Assembly (NCBI GenBank): GCA_963580455.1
Contig: OY756961.1
Span: 14,241,001-14,305,000, forward strand
Direction: 5' to 3'
DNA: 64,000 nucleotides
Origin: Euonymus europaeus
Taxonomy: Eukaryota > Streptophyta > Magnoliopsida > Celastrales > Celastraceae
In this document: piece after piece, positions 24,326 to 37,820 of the stretch
Layout: each line of letters opens with the position of its first letter
How positions within the stretch are numbered: position 1 is the first letter of the stretch
Position numbers and translations under genes: made by a program
The notes under the pieces: generated by a model
Seen by the model: the letters and a program-made list of their open reading frames with translations, nothing else
The model's database searches: none
What the model was told of the DNA's origin: nothing

Positions 24326-27300
24326 ATGACAAATGGACAAAACCGAAAAAAGCTCCTCCATAGAGAGAGTTATGCAACTTTTGAACATCAAAGTTGCTCG
24401 GTGTACAATTTTTATTGTTCTCATATGTCAAATTTTATGAGTATAAGCTTCCTAGATTATTTCGATGCCAAAACACCAACTTTCTTTGACAAATGGACAA
24501 AATCGTTAAAAGCTCCTCCATAGAGAGAATTGAGCAACTTCGGACTATGAAAGTTGACGGGATAGACTTTTTATTGTTCTTCTATGTCAAATTTTACGAG
24601 TATAAGCTTCCTACTTTATTTCGATGCCAAAACACCAACTTTCTATGACAAATGGACAGAATCGTTAAAAGCTCCTCCATAGAGAGAGTTGAGCAACTTC
24701 GGACTATCAAAGTTGCTCAGGATAGACTTTTTATTGTTCTTCTATGTAAAATTTTACGAGTATAAGCTTCCTACATTATTTCGATGCCAAAACACCAACT
24801 TTCTATGTCAAATAGACAAAACCGTTAAAAGATCCTCCATAGAGAGAGTTGAGCAACTTCGGACTATCAAAGTTGCTCGGGATAGACTTTTTATTGTTCT
24901 TCTATGTCAAAATTTACGAGTATAAGCTTCCTAGATTATTTCGATGCCAAAACACCAACTTTCTATGACAAATGGACAAAACCGTTAAAAGCTCCTCCAT
25001 AGAGAGAGTTGAGCAATTTTGGACTATCAAAGTTGCTCGGGATAGACTTTTTATTGTTCTTCTATGTCAAAATTTTTGAGTATAAGCTTCCTACATTATT
25101 TCGATGCCAAAACACCAACTTTCTATGACAAATGGACAGAATCATTAAAAACTCCTCCATAGAGAGAGTTGAGCAACTTCGGACTATCAAAGTTGCTCAG
25201 GATAGACTTTTTATTGTTCTTCTATGTAAAATTTTACGAGTATAAGCTTCCTAGATTATTTCGATGCCAAAACACCAACTTTCTATGACAAATGGACAAA
25301 ACCGTTAAAAGCACCTCCATAGAGAGAGTTGAGCAACTTTGGACTATCAAAGTTGCTCGGGATAGACTTTTTATTGTTCTTCTATGTAAAATTTTATGAG
25401 TATAAGCTTCCTACATTATTTCGATGCCAAAACACCAACTTTCTATGTCAAATAGACAAAACCGTTAAAAGCTCCTCCATAGAGAGAGTTGAGCAACTTC
25501 GGACTATCAAAGTTGCTCGGGATAGACATTTTATTGTTCTTCTATGTCAAATTTTACGAGTATAAGCTTCCTACATTATTTCGATGCCAAAACACCAACT
25601 TTCTATGACAAATGGACAAAACCATTAAAAGCTCTTCCATAGAGAGAGTTGAGCAACTTCGGACCATCAAAATTGCTCTATGTACACTTTTTGTTGTTCT
25701 TCTATGTGAAATTTTACGAGTATAAGCTTCCTAGATTATTTCGATGCCAAAACACCAACTTTCTTTGACAAATGGACAAAATCGTTAAAAGCTCCTCCAT
25801 AGAGAGAATTGAGCAACTTCGGACTATGAAAGTTGACGGGATAGACTTTTTATTGTTCTTCTATGTCAAATTTTACGAGTATAAGCTTCCTACTTTATTT
25901 CGATGCCAAAACACCAACTTTCTATGACAAATGGACAGAATCGTTAAAAGCTCCTCCATAGAGAGAGTTGAGCAACTTCGGACTATCAAAGTTGCTCGGG
26001 ATAGACATTTTATTGTTCTTCTATGTCAAATTTTACGAGTATAAGCTTCCTACTTTATTTCGATGCCAAAACACCAACTTTCTATGACAAATGGACAAAA
26101 CCGTTAAAAGCTCCTCCATAGAGAGAGTTGAGCAACTTTGGACTATCAAAGTTGCTCGGGATAGACCTTTTATTGTTCTTCTATGTCAAAATTTACGAGT
26201 ATAAGCTTCCTACATTATTTCGATGCCAAAACACCAACTTTCTATGACAAATGGACAAAACCGTTAAAAGCTCCTCCATAGAGAGAGTTGAACAACTTCG
26301 GATCATCAAAATTGCTCTTTGTATACTTTTTGTTGTTCTTCTATGTGAAATTTTACGAGTATAAGTTTCCTAGATTATTTCGATGTCAAAACACCAACTT
26401 TTCATGACAAATAGACAAAACCGTTCAAAGCTTCTCCATAGAGAGTGTTGAGCGACTTCTGACCATCAAAGTTGCTCGATGTACAACTTTTATTGTTCTT
26501 ATATGTCAAATTTTACGAGTATAAGCTTCATAGTTTATTTCGATGCCAAAACACCAACTTTCTATGACAAATAGACAAACCCGCTAAAAGCACCTCCATA
26601 GAGAGAGATGAGCAACTTCGGACTATCAAAGTTGCTCGGGATAGACTTTTTATTGTTCTTCTATGTCAACTTTTACGAGTATTAGCTTCCTACATTATTT
26701 GGATGCCAAAACACTAACTTTCTATGACAAATGGACAAAACCGATAAAAGCTCCTCCATAGAGAGAGTTATGCAACTTCGAACCATCAACATTGCTCTAT
26801 GTACACTTTTTGTTGTTCTTCTATGTGAAATTTTACGAGTATAAGCTTCCTAGATTATTTCGATGCCAAAACAACAACTTTCTATGACAAATGGACAAAA
26901 CCGTTAAAAGCTCCTCCATAGAGAGAGTTGAGCAACTTTGGACTATCAAAGTTGCTCGGGATAGACTTTTTATTGTTCTTCTATGTCAAAATTTACGAGT
27001 ATAAGCTTCCTACATTATTTCGATGCCAAAACACCAACTTTCTATGTCAAATAGACAAAACCGTTAAAAGCTCCTCCATAGAGAGAGTTGAGCAACTTCG
27101 GACTATCAAAGTTGCTCGGGATAGACATTTTATTGTTCTTCTATGTCAAATTTTACGAGTATAAGCTTCCTACATTATTTCGATGCCAAAACACCAACTT
27201 TCTATGACAAATGGACAAAACCGTTAAAAGCTCCTCCATAGAGAGAGTTGAGCAACTTTGGACCATCAAAATTGCTCTATGTACACTTTTTGTTGTTCTT

Positions 27301-27523
27301 TTATGTGAAATTTTACGAGTATAAGCTTCCTAGATTATTTCGATGCCAAAACACCAACTTTCTATGACAAATGGACAAAACCGTTAAAAGCTCCTCCATA
27401 GAGAGAGTTGAGCAACTTTGGACTATCAAAGTTGCTCGGGATAGACTTTTTATTTTTCTTCTATGTCAAAATTTACGAGTATAAGCTTCCTACATTATTT
27501 CGATGTCAAAACACTAACTTTTT
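24326..27523. repeat. HOR unit 3 (3198 bp), T-marked
   Basis: Marked by A at 25313 (AAAAGCACCTCC) and T at 26460 (GACTTCTGACC). Both marks are shared only with unit 6, exactly 8634 bp further on. Confidence 0.85.
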
Positions 27524-30241
27524 ATGACAAATGGACAAAACCGAAAAAAGCTCCTCCATAGAGAGAGTTATGCAACTTTTGAACATCAAAGTTGCTCGGT
27601 GTACAATTTTTATTGTTCTCATATGTCAAATTTTATGAGTATAAGCTTCCTAGATTATTTCGATGCCAAAACACCAACTTTCTTTGACAAATGGACAAAA
27701 TCGTTAAAAGCTCCTCCATAGAGAGAATTGAGCAACTTCGGACTATGAAAGTTGACGGGATAGACTTTTTATTGTTCTTCTATGTCAAATTTTACGAGTA
27801 TAAGCTTCCTACTTTATTTCGATGCCAAAACACCAACTTTCTATGACAAATGGACAGAATCATTAAAAACTCCTCCATAGAGAGAGTTGAGCAACTTCGG
27901 ACTATCAAAGTTGCTCAGGATAGACTTTTTATTGTTCTTCTATGTAAAATTTTACGAGTATAAGCTTCCTAGATTATTTCGATGCCAAAACACCAACTTT
28001 CTATGACAAATGGACAAAACCGTTAAAAGCTCCTCCATAGAGAGAGTTGAGCAACTTTGGACTATCAAAGTTGCTCGGGATAGACTTTTTATTGTTCTTC
28101 TATGTAAAATTTTATGAGTATAAGCTTCCTACATTATTTCGATGCCAAAACACCAACTTTCTATGTCAAATAGACAAAACCGTTAAAAGCTCCTCCATAG
28201 AGAGAGTTGAGCAACTTCGGACTATCAAAGTTGCTCGGGATAGACATTTTATTGTTCTTCTATGTCAAATTTTACGAGTATAAGCTTCCTACATTATTTC
28301 GATGCCAAAACACCAACTTTCTATGACAAATGGACAAAACCATTAAAAGCTCTTCCATAGAGAGAGTTGAGCAACTTCGGACCATCAAAATTGCTCTATG
28401 TACACTTTTTGTTGTTCTTCTATGTGAAATTTTACGAGTATAAGCTTCCTAGATTATTTCGATGCCAAAACACCAACTTTCTTTGACAAATGGACAAAAT
28501 CGTTAAAAGCTCCTCCATAGAGAGAATTGAGCAACTTCGGACTATGAAAGTTGACGGGATAGACTTTTTATTGTTCTTCTATGTCAAATTTTACGAGTAT
28601 AAGCTTCCTACTTTATTTCGATGCCAAAACACCAACTTTCTATGACAAATGGACAGAATCGTTAAAAGCTCCTCCATAGAGAGAGTTGAGCAACTTCGGA
28701 CTATCAAAGTTGCTCGGGATAGACATTTTATTGTTCTTCTATGTCAAATTTTACGAGTATAAGCTTCCTACTTTATTTCGATGCCAAAACACCAACTTTC
28801 TATGACAAATGGACAAAACCGTTAAAAGCTCCTCCATAGAGAGAGTTGAGCAACTTTGGACTATCAAAGTTGCTCGGGATAGACCTTTTATTGTTCTTCT
28901 ATGTCAAAATTTACGAGTATAAGCTTCCTACATTATTTCGATGCCAAAACACCAACTTTCTATGACAAATGGACAAAACCGTTAAAAGCTCCTCCATAGA
29001 GAGAGTTGAACAACTTCGGATCATCAAAATTGCTCTTTGTATACTTTTTGTTGTTCTTCTATGTGAAATTTTACGAGTATAAGTTTCCTAGATTATTTCG
29101 ATGTCGAAACACCAACTTTTCATGACAAATAGACAAAACCGTTCAAAGCTTCTCCATAGAGAGTGTTGAGCGACTTCGGACCATCAAAGTTGCTCGATGT
29201 ACAACTTTTATTGTTCTTATATGTCAAATTTTACGAGTATAAGCTTCATAGTTTATTTCGATGCCAAAACACCAACTTTCTATGACAAATAGACAAACCC
29301 GCTAAAAGCACCTCCATAGAGAGAGATGAGCAACTTCGGACTATCAAAGTTGCTCGGGATAGACTTTTTATTGTTCTTCTATGTCAACTTTTACGAGTAT
29401 TAGCTTCCTACATTATTTGGATGCCAAAACACTAACTTTCTATGACAAATGGACAAAACCGATAAAAGCTCCTCCATAGAGAGAGTTATGCAACTTCGAA
29501 CCATCAACATTGCTCTATGTACACTTTTTGTTGTTCTTCTATGTGAAATTTTACGAGTATAAGCTTCCTAGATTATTTCGATGCCAAAACAACAACTTTC
29601 TATGACAAATGGACAAAACCGTTAAAAGCTCCTCCATAGAGAGAGTTGAGCAACTTTGGACTATCAAAGTTGCTCGGGATAGACTTTTTATTGTTCTTCT
29701 ATGTCAAAATTTACGAGTATAAGCTTCCTACATTATTTCGATGCCAAAACACCAACTTTCTATGTCAAATAGACAAAACCGTTAAAAGCTCCTCCATAGA
29801 GAGAGTTGAGCAACTTCGGACTATCAAAGTTGCTCGGGATAGACATTTTATTGTTCTTCTATGTCAAATTTTACGAGTATAAGCTTCCTACATTATTTCG
29901 ATGCCAAAACACCAACTTTCTATGACAAATGGACAAAACCGTTAAAAGCTCCTCCATAGAGAGAGTTGAGCAACTTTGGACCATCAAAATTGCTCTATGT
30001 ACACTTTTTGTTGTTCTTTTATGTGAAATTTTACGAGTATAAGCTTCCTAGATTATTTCGATGCCAAAACACCAACTTTCTATGACAAATGGACAAAACC
30101 GTTAAAAGCTCCTCCATAGAGAGAGTTGAGCAACTTTGGACTATCAAAGTTGCTCGGGATAGACTTTTTATTTTTCTTCTATGTCAAAATTTACGAGTAT
30201 AAGCTTCCTACATTATTTCGATGTCAAAACACTAACTTTTT
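27524..30241. repeat. HOR unit 4 (2718 bp), three monomers deleted, G-marked
   Basis: 480 bp shorter than the standard unit. The three monomers between the GACAGAATCGTT and GACAGAATCATT monomers are missing; the join lies just before 27860 and keeps the monomer register. It carries the G mark at 29106. Confidence 0.85.
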
Positions 30242-32959
30242 ATGACAAATGGACAAAACCGAAAAAAGCTCCTCCATAGAGAGAGTTATGCAACTTTTGA
30301 ACATCAAAGTTGCTCGGTGTACAATTTTTATTGTTCTCATATGTCAAATTTTATGAGTATAAGCTTCCTAGATTATTTCGATGCCAAAACACCAACTTTC
30401 TTTGACAAATGGACAAAATCGTTAAAAGCTCCTCCATAGAGAGAATTGAGCAACTTCGGACTATGAAAGTTGACGGGATAGACTTTTTATTGTTCTTCTA
30501 TGTCAAATTTTACGAGTATAAGCTTCCTACTTTATTTCGATGCCAAAACACCAACTTTCTATGACAAATGGACAGAATCATTAAAAACTCCTCCATAGAG
30601 AGAGTTGAGCAACTTCGGACTATCAAAGTTGCTCAGGATAGACTTTTTATTGTTCTTCTATGTAAAATTTTACGAGTATAAGCTTCCTAGATTATTTCGA
30701 TGCCAAAACACCAACTTTCTATGACAAATGGACAAAACCGTTAAAAGCTCCTCCATAGAGAGAGTTGAGCAACTTTGGACTATCAAAGTTGCTCGGGATA
30801 GACTTTTTATTGTTCTTCTATGTAAAATTTTATGAGTATAAGCTTCCTACATTATTTCGATGCCAAAACACCAACTTTCTATGTCAAATAGACAAAACCG
30901 TTAAAAGCTCCTCCATAGAGAGAGTTGAGCAACTTCGGACTATCAAAGTTGCTCGGGATAGACATTTTATTGTTCTTCTATGTCAAATTTTACGAGTATA
31001 AGCTTCCTACATTATTTCGATGCCAAAACACCAACTTTCTATGACAAATGGACAAAACCATTAAAAGCTCTTCCATAGAGAGAGTTGAGCAACTTCGGAC
31101 CATCAAAATTGCTCTATGTACACTTTTTGTTGTTCTTCTATGTGAAATTTTACGAGTATAAGCTTCCTAGATTATTTCGATGCCAAAACACCAACTTTCT
31201 TTGACAAATGGACAAAATCGTTAAAAGCTCCTCCATAGAGAGAATTGAGCAACTTCGGACTATGAAAGTTGACGGGATAGACTTTTTATTGTTCTTCTAT
31301 GTCAAATTTTACGAGTATAAGCTTCCTACTTTATTTCGATGCCAAAACACCAACTTTCTATGACAAATGGACAGAATCGTTAAAAGCTCCTCCATAGAGA
31401 GAGTTGAGCAACTTCGGACTATCAAAGTTGCTCGGGATAGACATTTTATTGTTCTTCTATGTCAAATTTTACGAGTATAAGCTTCCTACTTTATTTCGAT
31501 GCCAAAACACCAACTTTCTATGACAAATGGACAAAACCGTTAAAAGCTCCTCCATAGAGAGAGTTGAGCAACTTTGGACTATCAAAGTTGCTCGGGATAG
31601 ACCTTTTATTGTTCTTCTATGTCAAAATTTACGAGTATAAGCTTCCTACATTATTTCGATGCCAAAACACCAACTTTCTATGACAAATGGACAAAACCGT
31701 TAAAAGCTCCTCCATAGAGAGAGTTGAACAACTTCGGATCATCAAAATTGCTCTTTGTATACTTTTTGTTGTTCTTCTATGTGAAATTTTACGAGTATAA
31801 GTTTCCTAGATTATTTCGATGTCGAAACACCAACTTTTCATGACAAATAGACAAAACCGTTCAAAGCTTCTCCATAGAGAGTGTTGAGCGACTTCGGACC
31901 ATCAAAGTTGCTCGATGTACAACTTTTATTGTTCTTATATGTCAAATTTTACGAGTATAAGCTTCATAGTTTATTTCGATGCCAAAACACCAACTTTCTA
32001 TGACAAATAGACAAACCCGCTAAAAGCACCTCCATAGAGAGAGATGAGCAACTTCGGACTATCAAAGTTGCTCGGGATAGACTTTTTATTGTTCTTCTAT
32101 GTCAACTTTTACGAGTATTAGCTTCCTACATTATTTGGATGCCAAAACACTAACTTTCTATGACAAATGGACAAAACCGATAAAAGCTCCTCCATAGAGA
32201 GAGTTATGCAACTTCGAACCATCAACATTGCTCTATGTACACTTTTTGTTGTTCTTCTATGTGAAATTTTACGAGTATAAGCTTCCTAGATTATTTCGAT
32301 GCCAAAACAACAACTTTCTATGACAAATGGACAAAACCGTTAAAAGCTCCTCCATAGAGAGAGTTGAGCAACTTTGGACTATCAAAGTTGCTCGGGATAG
32401 ACTTTTTATTGTTCTTCTATGTCAAAATTTACGAGTATAAGCTTCCTACATTATTTCGATGCCAAAACACCAACTTTCTATGTCAAATAGACAAAACCGT
32501 TAAAAGCTCCTCCATAGAGAGAGTTGAGCAACTTCGGACTATCAAAGTTGCTCGGGATAGACATTTTATTGTTCTTCTATGTCAAATTTTACGAGTATAA
32601 GCTTCCTACATTATTTCGATGCCAAAACACCAACTTTCTATGACAAATGGACAAAACCGTTAAAAGCTCCTCCATAGAGAGAGTTGAGCAACTTTGGACC
32701 ATCAAAATTGCTCTATGTACACTTTTTGTTGTTCTTTTATGTGAAATTTTACGAGTATAAGCTTCCTAGATTATTTCGATGCCAAAACACCAACTTTCTA
32801 TGACAAATGGACAAAACCGTTAAAAGCTCCTCCATAGAGAGAGTTGAGCAACTTTGGACTATCAAAGTTGCTCGGGATAGACTTTTTATTTTTCTTCTAT
32901 GTCAAAATTTACGAGTATAAGCTTCCTACATTATTTCGATGTCAAAACACTAACTTTTT
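30242..32959. repeat. HOR unit 5 (2718 bp), same deletion, G-marked
   Basis: Same 480-bp deletion and the same G mark (31824) as unit 4, so units 4 and 5 are a tandem duplication of one deleted ancestor, not two separate deletions. Confidence 0.85.
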
Positions 32960-35900
32960 ATGACAAATGGACAAAACCGAAAAAAGCTCCTCCATAGAGA
33001 GAGTTATGCAACTTTTGAACATCAAAGTTGCTCGGTGTACAATTTTTATTGTTCTCATATGTCAAATTTTATGAGTATAAGCTTCCTAGATTATTTCGAT
33101 GCCAAAACACCAACTTTCTTTGACAAATGGACAAAATCGTTAAAAGCTCCTCCATAGAGAGAATTGAGCAACTTCGGACTATGAAAGTTGACGGGATAGA
33201 CTTTTTATTGTTCTTCTATGTCAAATTTTACGAGTATAAGCTTCCTACTTTATTTCGATGCCAAAACACCAACTTTCTATGACAAATGGACAGAATCGTT
33301 AAAAGCTCCTCCATAGAGAGAGTTGAGCAACTTCGGACTATCAAAGTTGCTCAGGATAGACTTTTTATTGTTCTTCTATGTAAAATTTTACGAGTATAAG
33401 CTTCCTACATTATTTCGATGCCAAAACACCAACTTTCTATGTCAAATAGACAAAACCGTTAAAAGATCCTCCATAGAGAGAGTTGAGCAACTTCGGACTA
33501 TCAAAGTTGCTCGGGATAGACTTTTTATTGTTCTTCTATGTCAAAATTTACGAGTATAAGCTTCCTAGATTATTTCGATGCCAAAACACCAACTTTCTAT
33601 GACAAATGGACAAAACCGTTAAAAGCTCCTCCATAGAGAGAGTTGAGCAATTTTGGACTATCAAAGTTGCTCGGGATAGACTTTTTATTGTTCTTCTATG
33701 TCAAAATTTTTGAGTATAAGCTTCCTACATTATTTCGATGCCAAAACACCAACTTTCTATGACAAATGGACAGAATCATTAAAAACTCCTCCATAGAGAG
33801 AGTTGAGCAACTTCGGACTATCAAAGTTGCTCAGGATAGACTTTTTATTGTTCTTCTATGTAAAATTTTACGAGTATAAGCTTCCTAGATTATTTCGATG
33901 CCAAAACACCAACTTTCTATGACAAATGGACAAAACCGTTAAAAGCACCTCCATAGAGAGAGTTGAGCAACTTTGGACTATCAAAGTTGCTCGGGATAGA
34001 CTTTTTATTGTTCTTCTATGTAAAATTTTATGAGTATAAGCTTCCTACATTATTTCGATGCCAAAACACCAACTTTCTATGTCAAATAGACAAAACCGTT
34101 AAAAGCTCCTCCATAGAGAGAGTTGAGCAACTTCGGACTATCAAAGTTGCTCGGGATAGACATTTTATTGTTCTTCTATGTCAAATTTTACGAGTATAAG
34201 CTTCCTACATTATTTCGATGCCAAAACACCAACTTTCTATGACAAATGGACAAAACCATTAAAAGCTCTTCCATAGAGAGAGTTGAGCAACTTCGGACCA
34301 TCAAAATTGCTCTATGTACACTTTTTGTTGTTCTTCTATGTGAAATTTTACGAGTATAAGCTTCCTAGATTATTTCGATGCCAAAACACCAACTTTCTTT
34401 GACAAATGGACAAAATCGTTAAAAGCTCCTCCATAGAGAGAATTGAGCAACTTCGGACTATGAAAGTTGACGGGATAGACTTTTTATTGTTCTTCTATGT
34501 CAAATTTTACGAGTATAAGCTTCCTACTTTATTTCGATGCCAAAACACCAACTTTCTATGACAAATGGACAGAATCGTTAAAAGCTCCTCCATAGAGAGA
34601 GTTGAGCAACTTCGGACTATCAAAGTTGCTCGGGATAGACATTTTATTGTTCTTCTATGTCAAATTTTACGAGTATAAGCTTCCTACTTTATTTCGATGC
34701 CAAAACACCAACTTTCTATGACAAATGGACAAAACCGTTAAAAGCTCCTCCATAGAGAGAGTTGAGCAACTTTGGACTATCAAAGTTGCTCGGGATAGAC
34801 CTTTTATTGTTCTTCTATGTCAAAATTTACGAGTATAAGCTTCCTACATTATTTCGATGCCAAAACACCAACTTTCTATGACAAATGGACAAAACCGTTA
34901 AAAGCTCCTCCATAGAGAGAGTTGAACAACTTCGGATCATCAAAATTGCTCTTTGTATACTTTTTGTTGTTCTTCTATGTGAAATTTTACGAGTATAAGT
35001 TTCCTAGATTATTTCGATGTCAAAACACCAACTTTTCATGACAAATAGACAAAACCGTTCAAAGCTTCTCCATAGAGAGTGTTGAGCGACTTCTGACCAT
35101 CAAAGTTGCTCGATGTACAACTTTTATTGTTCTTATATGTCAAATTTTACGAGTATAAGCTTCATAGTTTATTTCGATGCCAAAACACCAACTTTCTATG
35201 ACAAATAGACAAACCCGCTAAAAGCACCTCCATAGAGAGAGATGAGCAACTTCGGACTATCAAAGTTGCTCGGGATAGACTTTTTATTGTTCTTCTATGT
35301 CAACTTTTACGAGTATTAGCTTCCTACATTATTTGGATGCCAAAACACTAACTTTCTATGACAAATGGACAAAACCGATAAAAGCTCCTCCATAGAGAGA
35401 GTTATGCAACTTCGAACCATCAACATTGCTCTATGTACACTTTTTGTTGTTCTTCTATGTGAAATTTTACGAGTATAAGCTTCCTAGATTATTTCGATGC
35501 CAAAACAACAACTTTCTATGACAAATGGACAAAACCGTTAAAAGCTCCTCCATAGAGAGAGTTGAGCAACTTTGGACTATCAAAGTTGCTCGGGATAGAC
35601 TTTTTATTGTTCTTCTATGTCAAAATTTACGAGTATAAGCTTCCTACATTATTTCGATGCCAAAACACCAACTTTCTATGTCAAATAGACAAAACCGTTA
35701 AAAGCTCCTCCATAGAGAGAGTTGAGCAACTTCGGACTATCAAAGTTGCTCGGGATAGACATTTTATTGTTCTTCTATGTCAAATTTTACGAGTATAAGC
35801 TTCCTACATTATTTCGATGCCAAAACACCAACTTTCTATGACAAATGGACAAAACCGTTAAAAGCTCCTCCATAGAGAGAGTTGAGCAACTTTGGACCAT

Positions 35901-36157
35901 CAAAATTGCTCTATGTACACTTTTTGTTGTTCTTTTATGTGAAATTTTACGAGTATAAGCTTCCTAGATTATTTCGATGCCAAAACACCAACTTTCTATG
36001 ACAAATGGACAAAACCGTTAAAAGCTCCTCCATAGAGAGAGTTGAGCAACTTTGGACTATCAAAGTTGCTCGGGATAGACTTTTTATTTTTCTTCTATGT
36101 CAAAATTTACGAGTATAAGCTTCCTACATTATTTCGATGTCAAAACACTAACTTTTT
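32960..36157. repeat. HOR unit 6 (3198 bp), T-marked
   Basis: Carries A at 33947 and T at 35094, matching unit 3 at an offset of 8634 bp. It has the full 20-monomer set. Confidence 0.85.
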
Positions 36158-37820
36158 ATGACAAATGGACAAAACCGAAAAAAGCTCCTCCATAGAGAGA
36201 GTTATGCAACTTTTGAACATCAAAGTTGCTCGGTGTACAATTTTTATTGTTCTCATATGTCAAATTTTATGAGTATAAGCTTCCTAGATTATTTCGATGC
36301 CAAAACACCAACTTTCTTTGACAAATGGACAAAATCGTTAAAAGCTCCTCCATAGAGAGAATTGAGCAACTTCGGACTATGAAAGTTGACGGGATAGACT
36401 TTTTATTGTTCTTCTATGTCAAATTTTACGAGTATAAGCTTCCTACTTTATTTCGATGCCAAAACACCAACTTTCTATGACAAATGGACAGAATCGTTAA
36501 AAGCTCCTCCATAGAGAGAGTTGAGCAACTTCGGACTATCAAAGTTGCTCAGGATAGACTTTTTATTGTTCTTCTATGTAAAATTTTACGAGTATAAGCT
36601 TCCTACATTATTTCGATGCCAAAACACCAACTTTCTATGTCAAATAGACAAAACCGTTAAAAGATCCTCCATAGAGAGAGTTGAGCAACTTCGGACTATC
36701 AAAGTTGCTCGGGATAGACTTTTTATTGTTCTTCTATGTCAAAATTTACGAGTATAAGCTTCCTAGATTATTTCGATGCCAAAACACCAACTTTCTATGA
36801 CAAATGGACAAAACCGTTAAAAGCTCCTCCATAGAGAGAGTTGAGCAATTTTGGACTATCAAAGTTGCTCGGGATAGACTTTTTATTGTTCTTCTATGTC
36901 AAAATTTTTGAGTATAAGCTTCCTACATTATTTCGATGCCAAAACACCAACTTTCTATGACAAATGGACAGAATCATTAAAAGCTCCTCCATAGAGAGAG
37001 TTGAGCAACTTCGGACTATCAAAGTTGCTCAGGATAGACTTTTTATTGTTCTTCTATGTAAAATTTTACAAGTATAAGCTTCCTAGATTATTTCGATGCC
37101 AAAACACCAACTTTCTATGACAAATGGACAAAACCGTTAAAAGCTCCTCCATAGAGAGAGTTGAGCAACTTTGGACTATCAAAGTTGCTCGGGATAGACT
37201 TTTTATTGTTCTTCTATGTAAAATTTTATGAGTATAAGCTTCCTACATTATTTCGATGCCAAAACACCAACTTTCTATGTCAAATAGACAAAACCGTTAA
37301 AAGCTCCTCCATAGAGAGAGTTGAGCAACTTCGGACTATCAAAGTTGCTCGGGATAGACATTTTATTGTTCTTCTATGTCAAATTTTACGAGTATAAGCT
37401 TCCTACATTATTTCGATGCCAAAACACCAACTTTCTATGACAAATGGACAAAACCATTAAAAGCTCTTCCATAGAGAGAGTTGAGCAACTTCGGACCATC
37501 AAAATTGCTCTATGTACACTTTTTGTTGTTCTTCTATGTGAAATTTTACGAGTATAAGCTTCCTAGATTATTTCGATGCCAAAACACCAACTTTCTTTGA
37601 CAAATGGACAAAATCGTTAAAAGCTCCTCCATAGAGAGAATTGAGCAACTTCGGACTATGAAAGTTGACGGGATAGACTTTTTATTGTTCTTCTATGTCA
37701 AATTTTACGAGTATAAGCTTCCTACTTTATTTCGATGCCAAAACACCAACTTTCTATGACAAATGGACAGAATCGTTAAAAGCTCCTCCATAGAGAGAGT
37801 TGAGCAACTTCGGACTATCA
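36158..37820. repeat. HOR unit 7, partial (array edge)
   Basis: Follows the unit order for about 1.66 kb with extra private changes (TTACAAGTATAAG near 37070; AAAAGCTCC in place of AAAAACTCC near 36980). It then switches to a different monomer (GCTCAGAATAGAC, near 37830), so the next anchor comes only 2398 bp after this one. Confidence 0.75.

Larger units (their letters stand above)
16350..37820. repeat. 3198-bp higher-order repeat array (20 monomers per unit) with 2718-bp variants
   Basis: Diagnostic monomers recur in the same order with 3198-bp spacing: the TTATGCAACTTTTGAAC monomer anchors at 17930, 21128, 24326, 27524, 30242, 32960 and 36158. Spacings are 3198, 3198, 3198, 2718, 2718 and 3198. 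The unit is 20 monomers less two bases, since each unit carries two 159-bp monomers of the GTTGACGGG type. Units differ by only a few bases, while monomers inside one unit differ at many sites, which is the hallmark of a higher-order repeat. Left and right limits are estimated from loss of the shared order. Confidence 0.9.
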
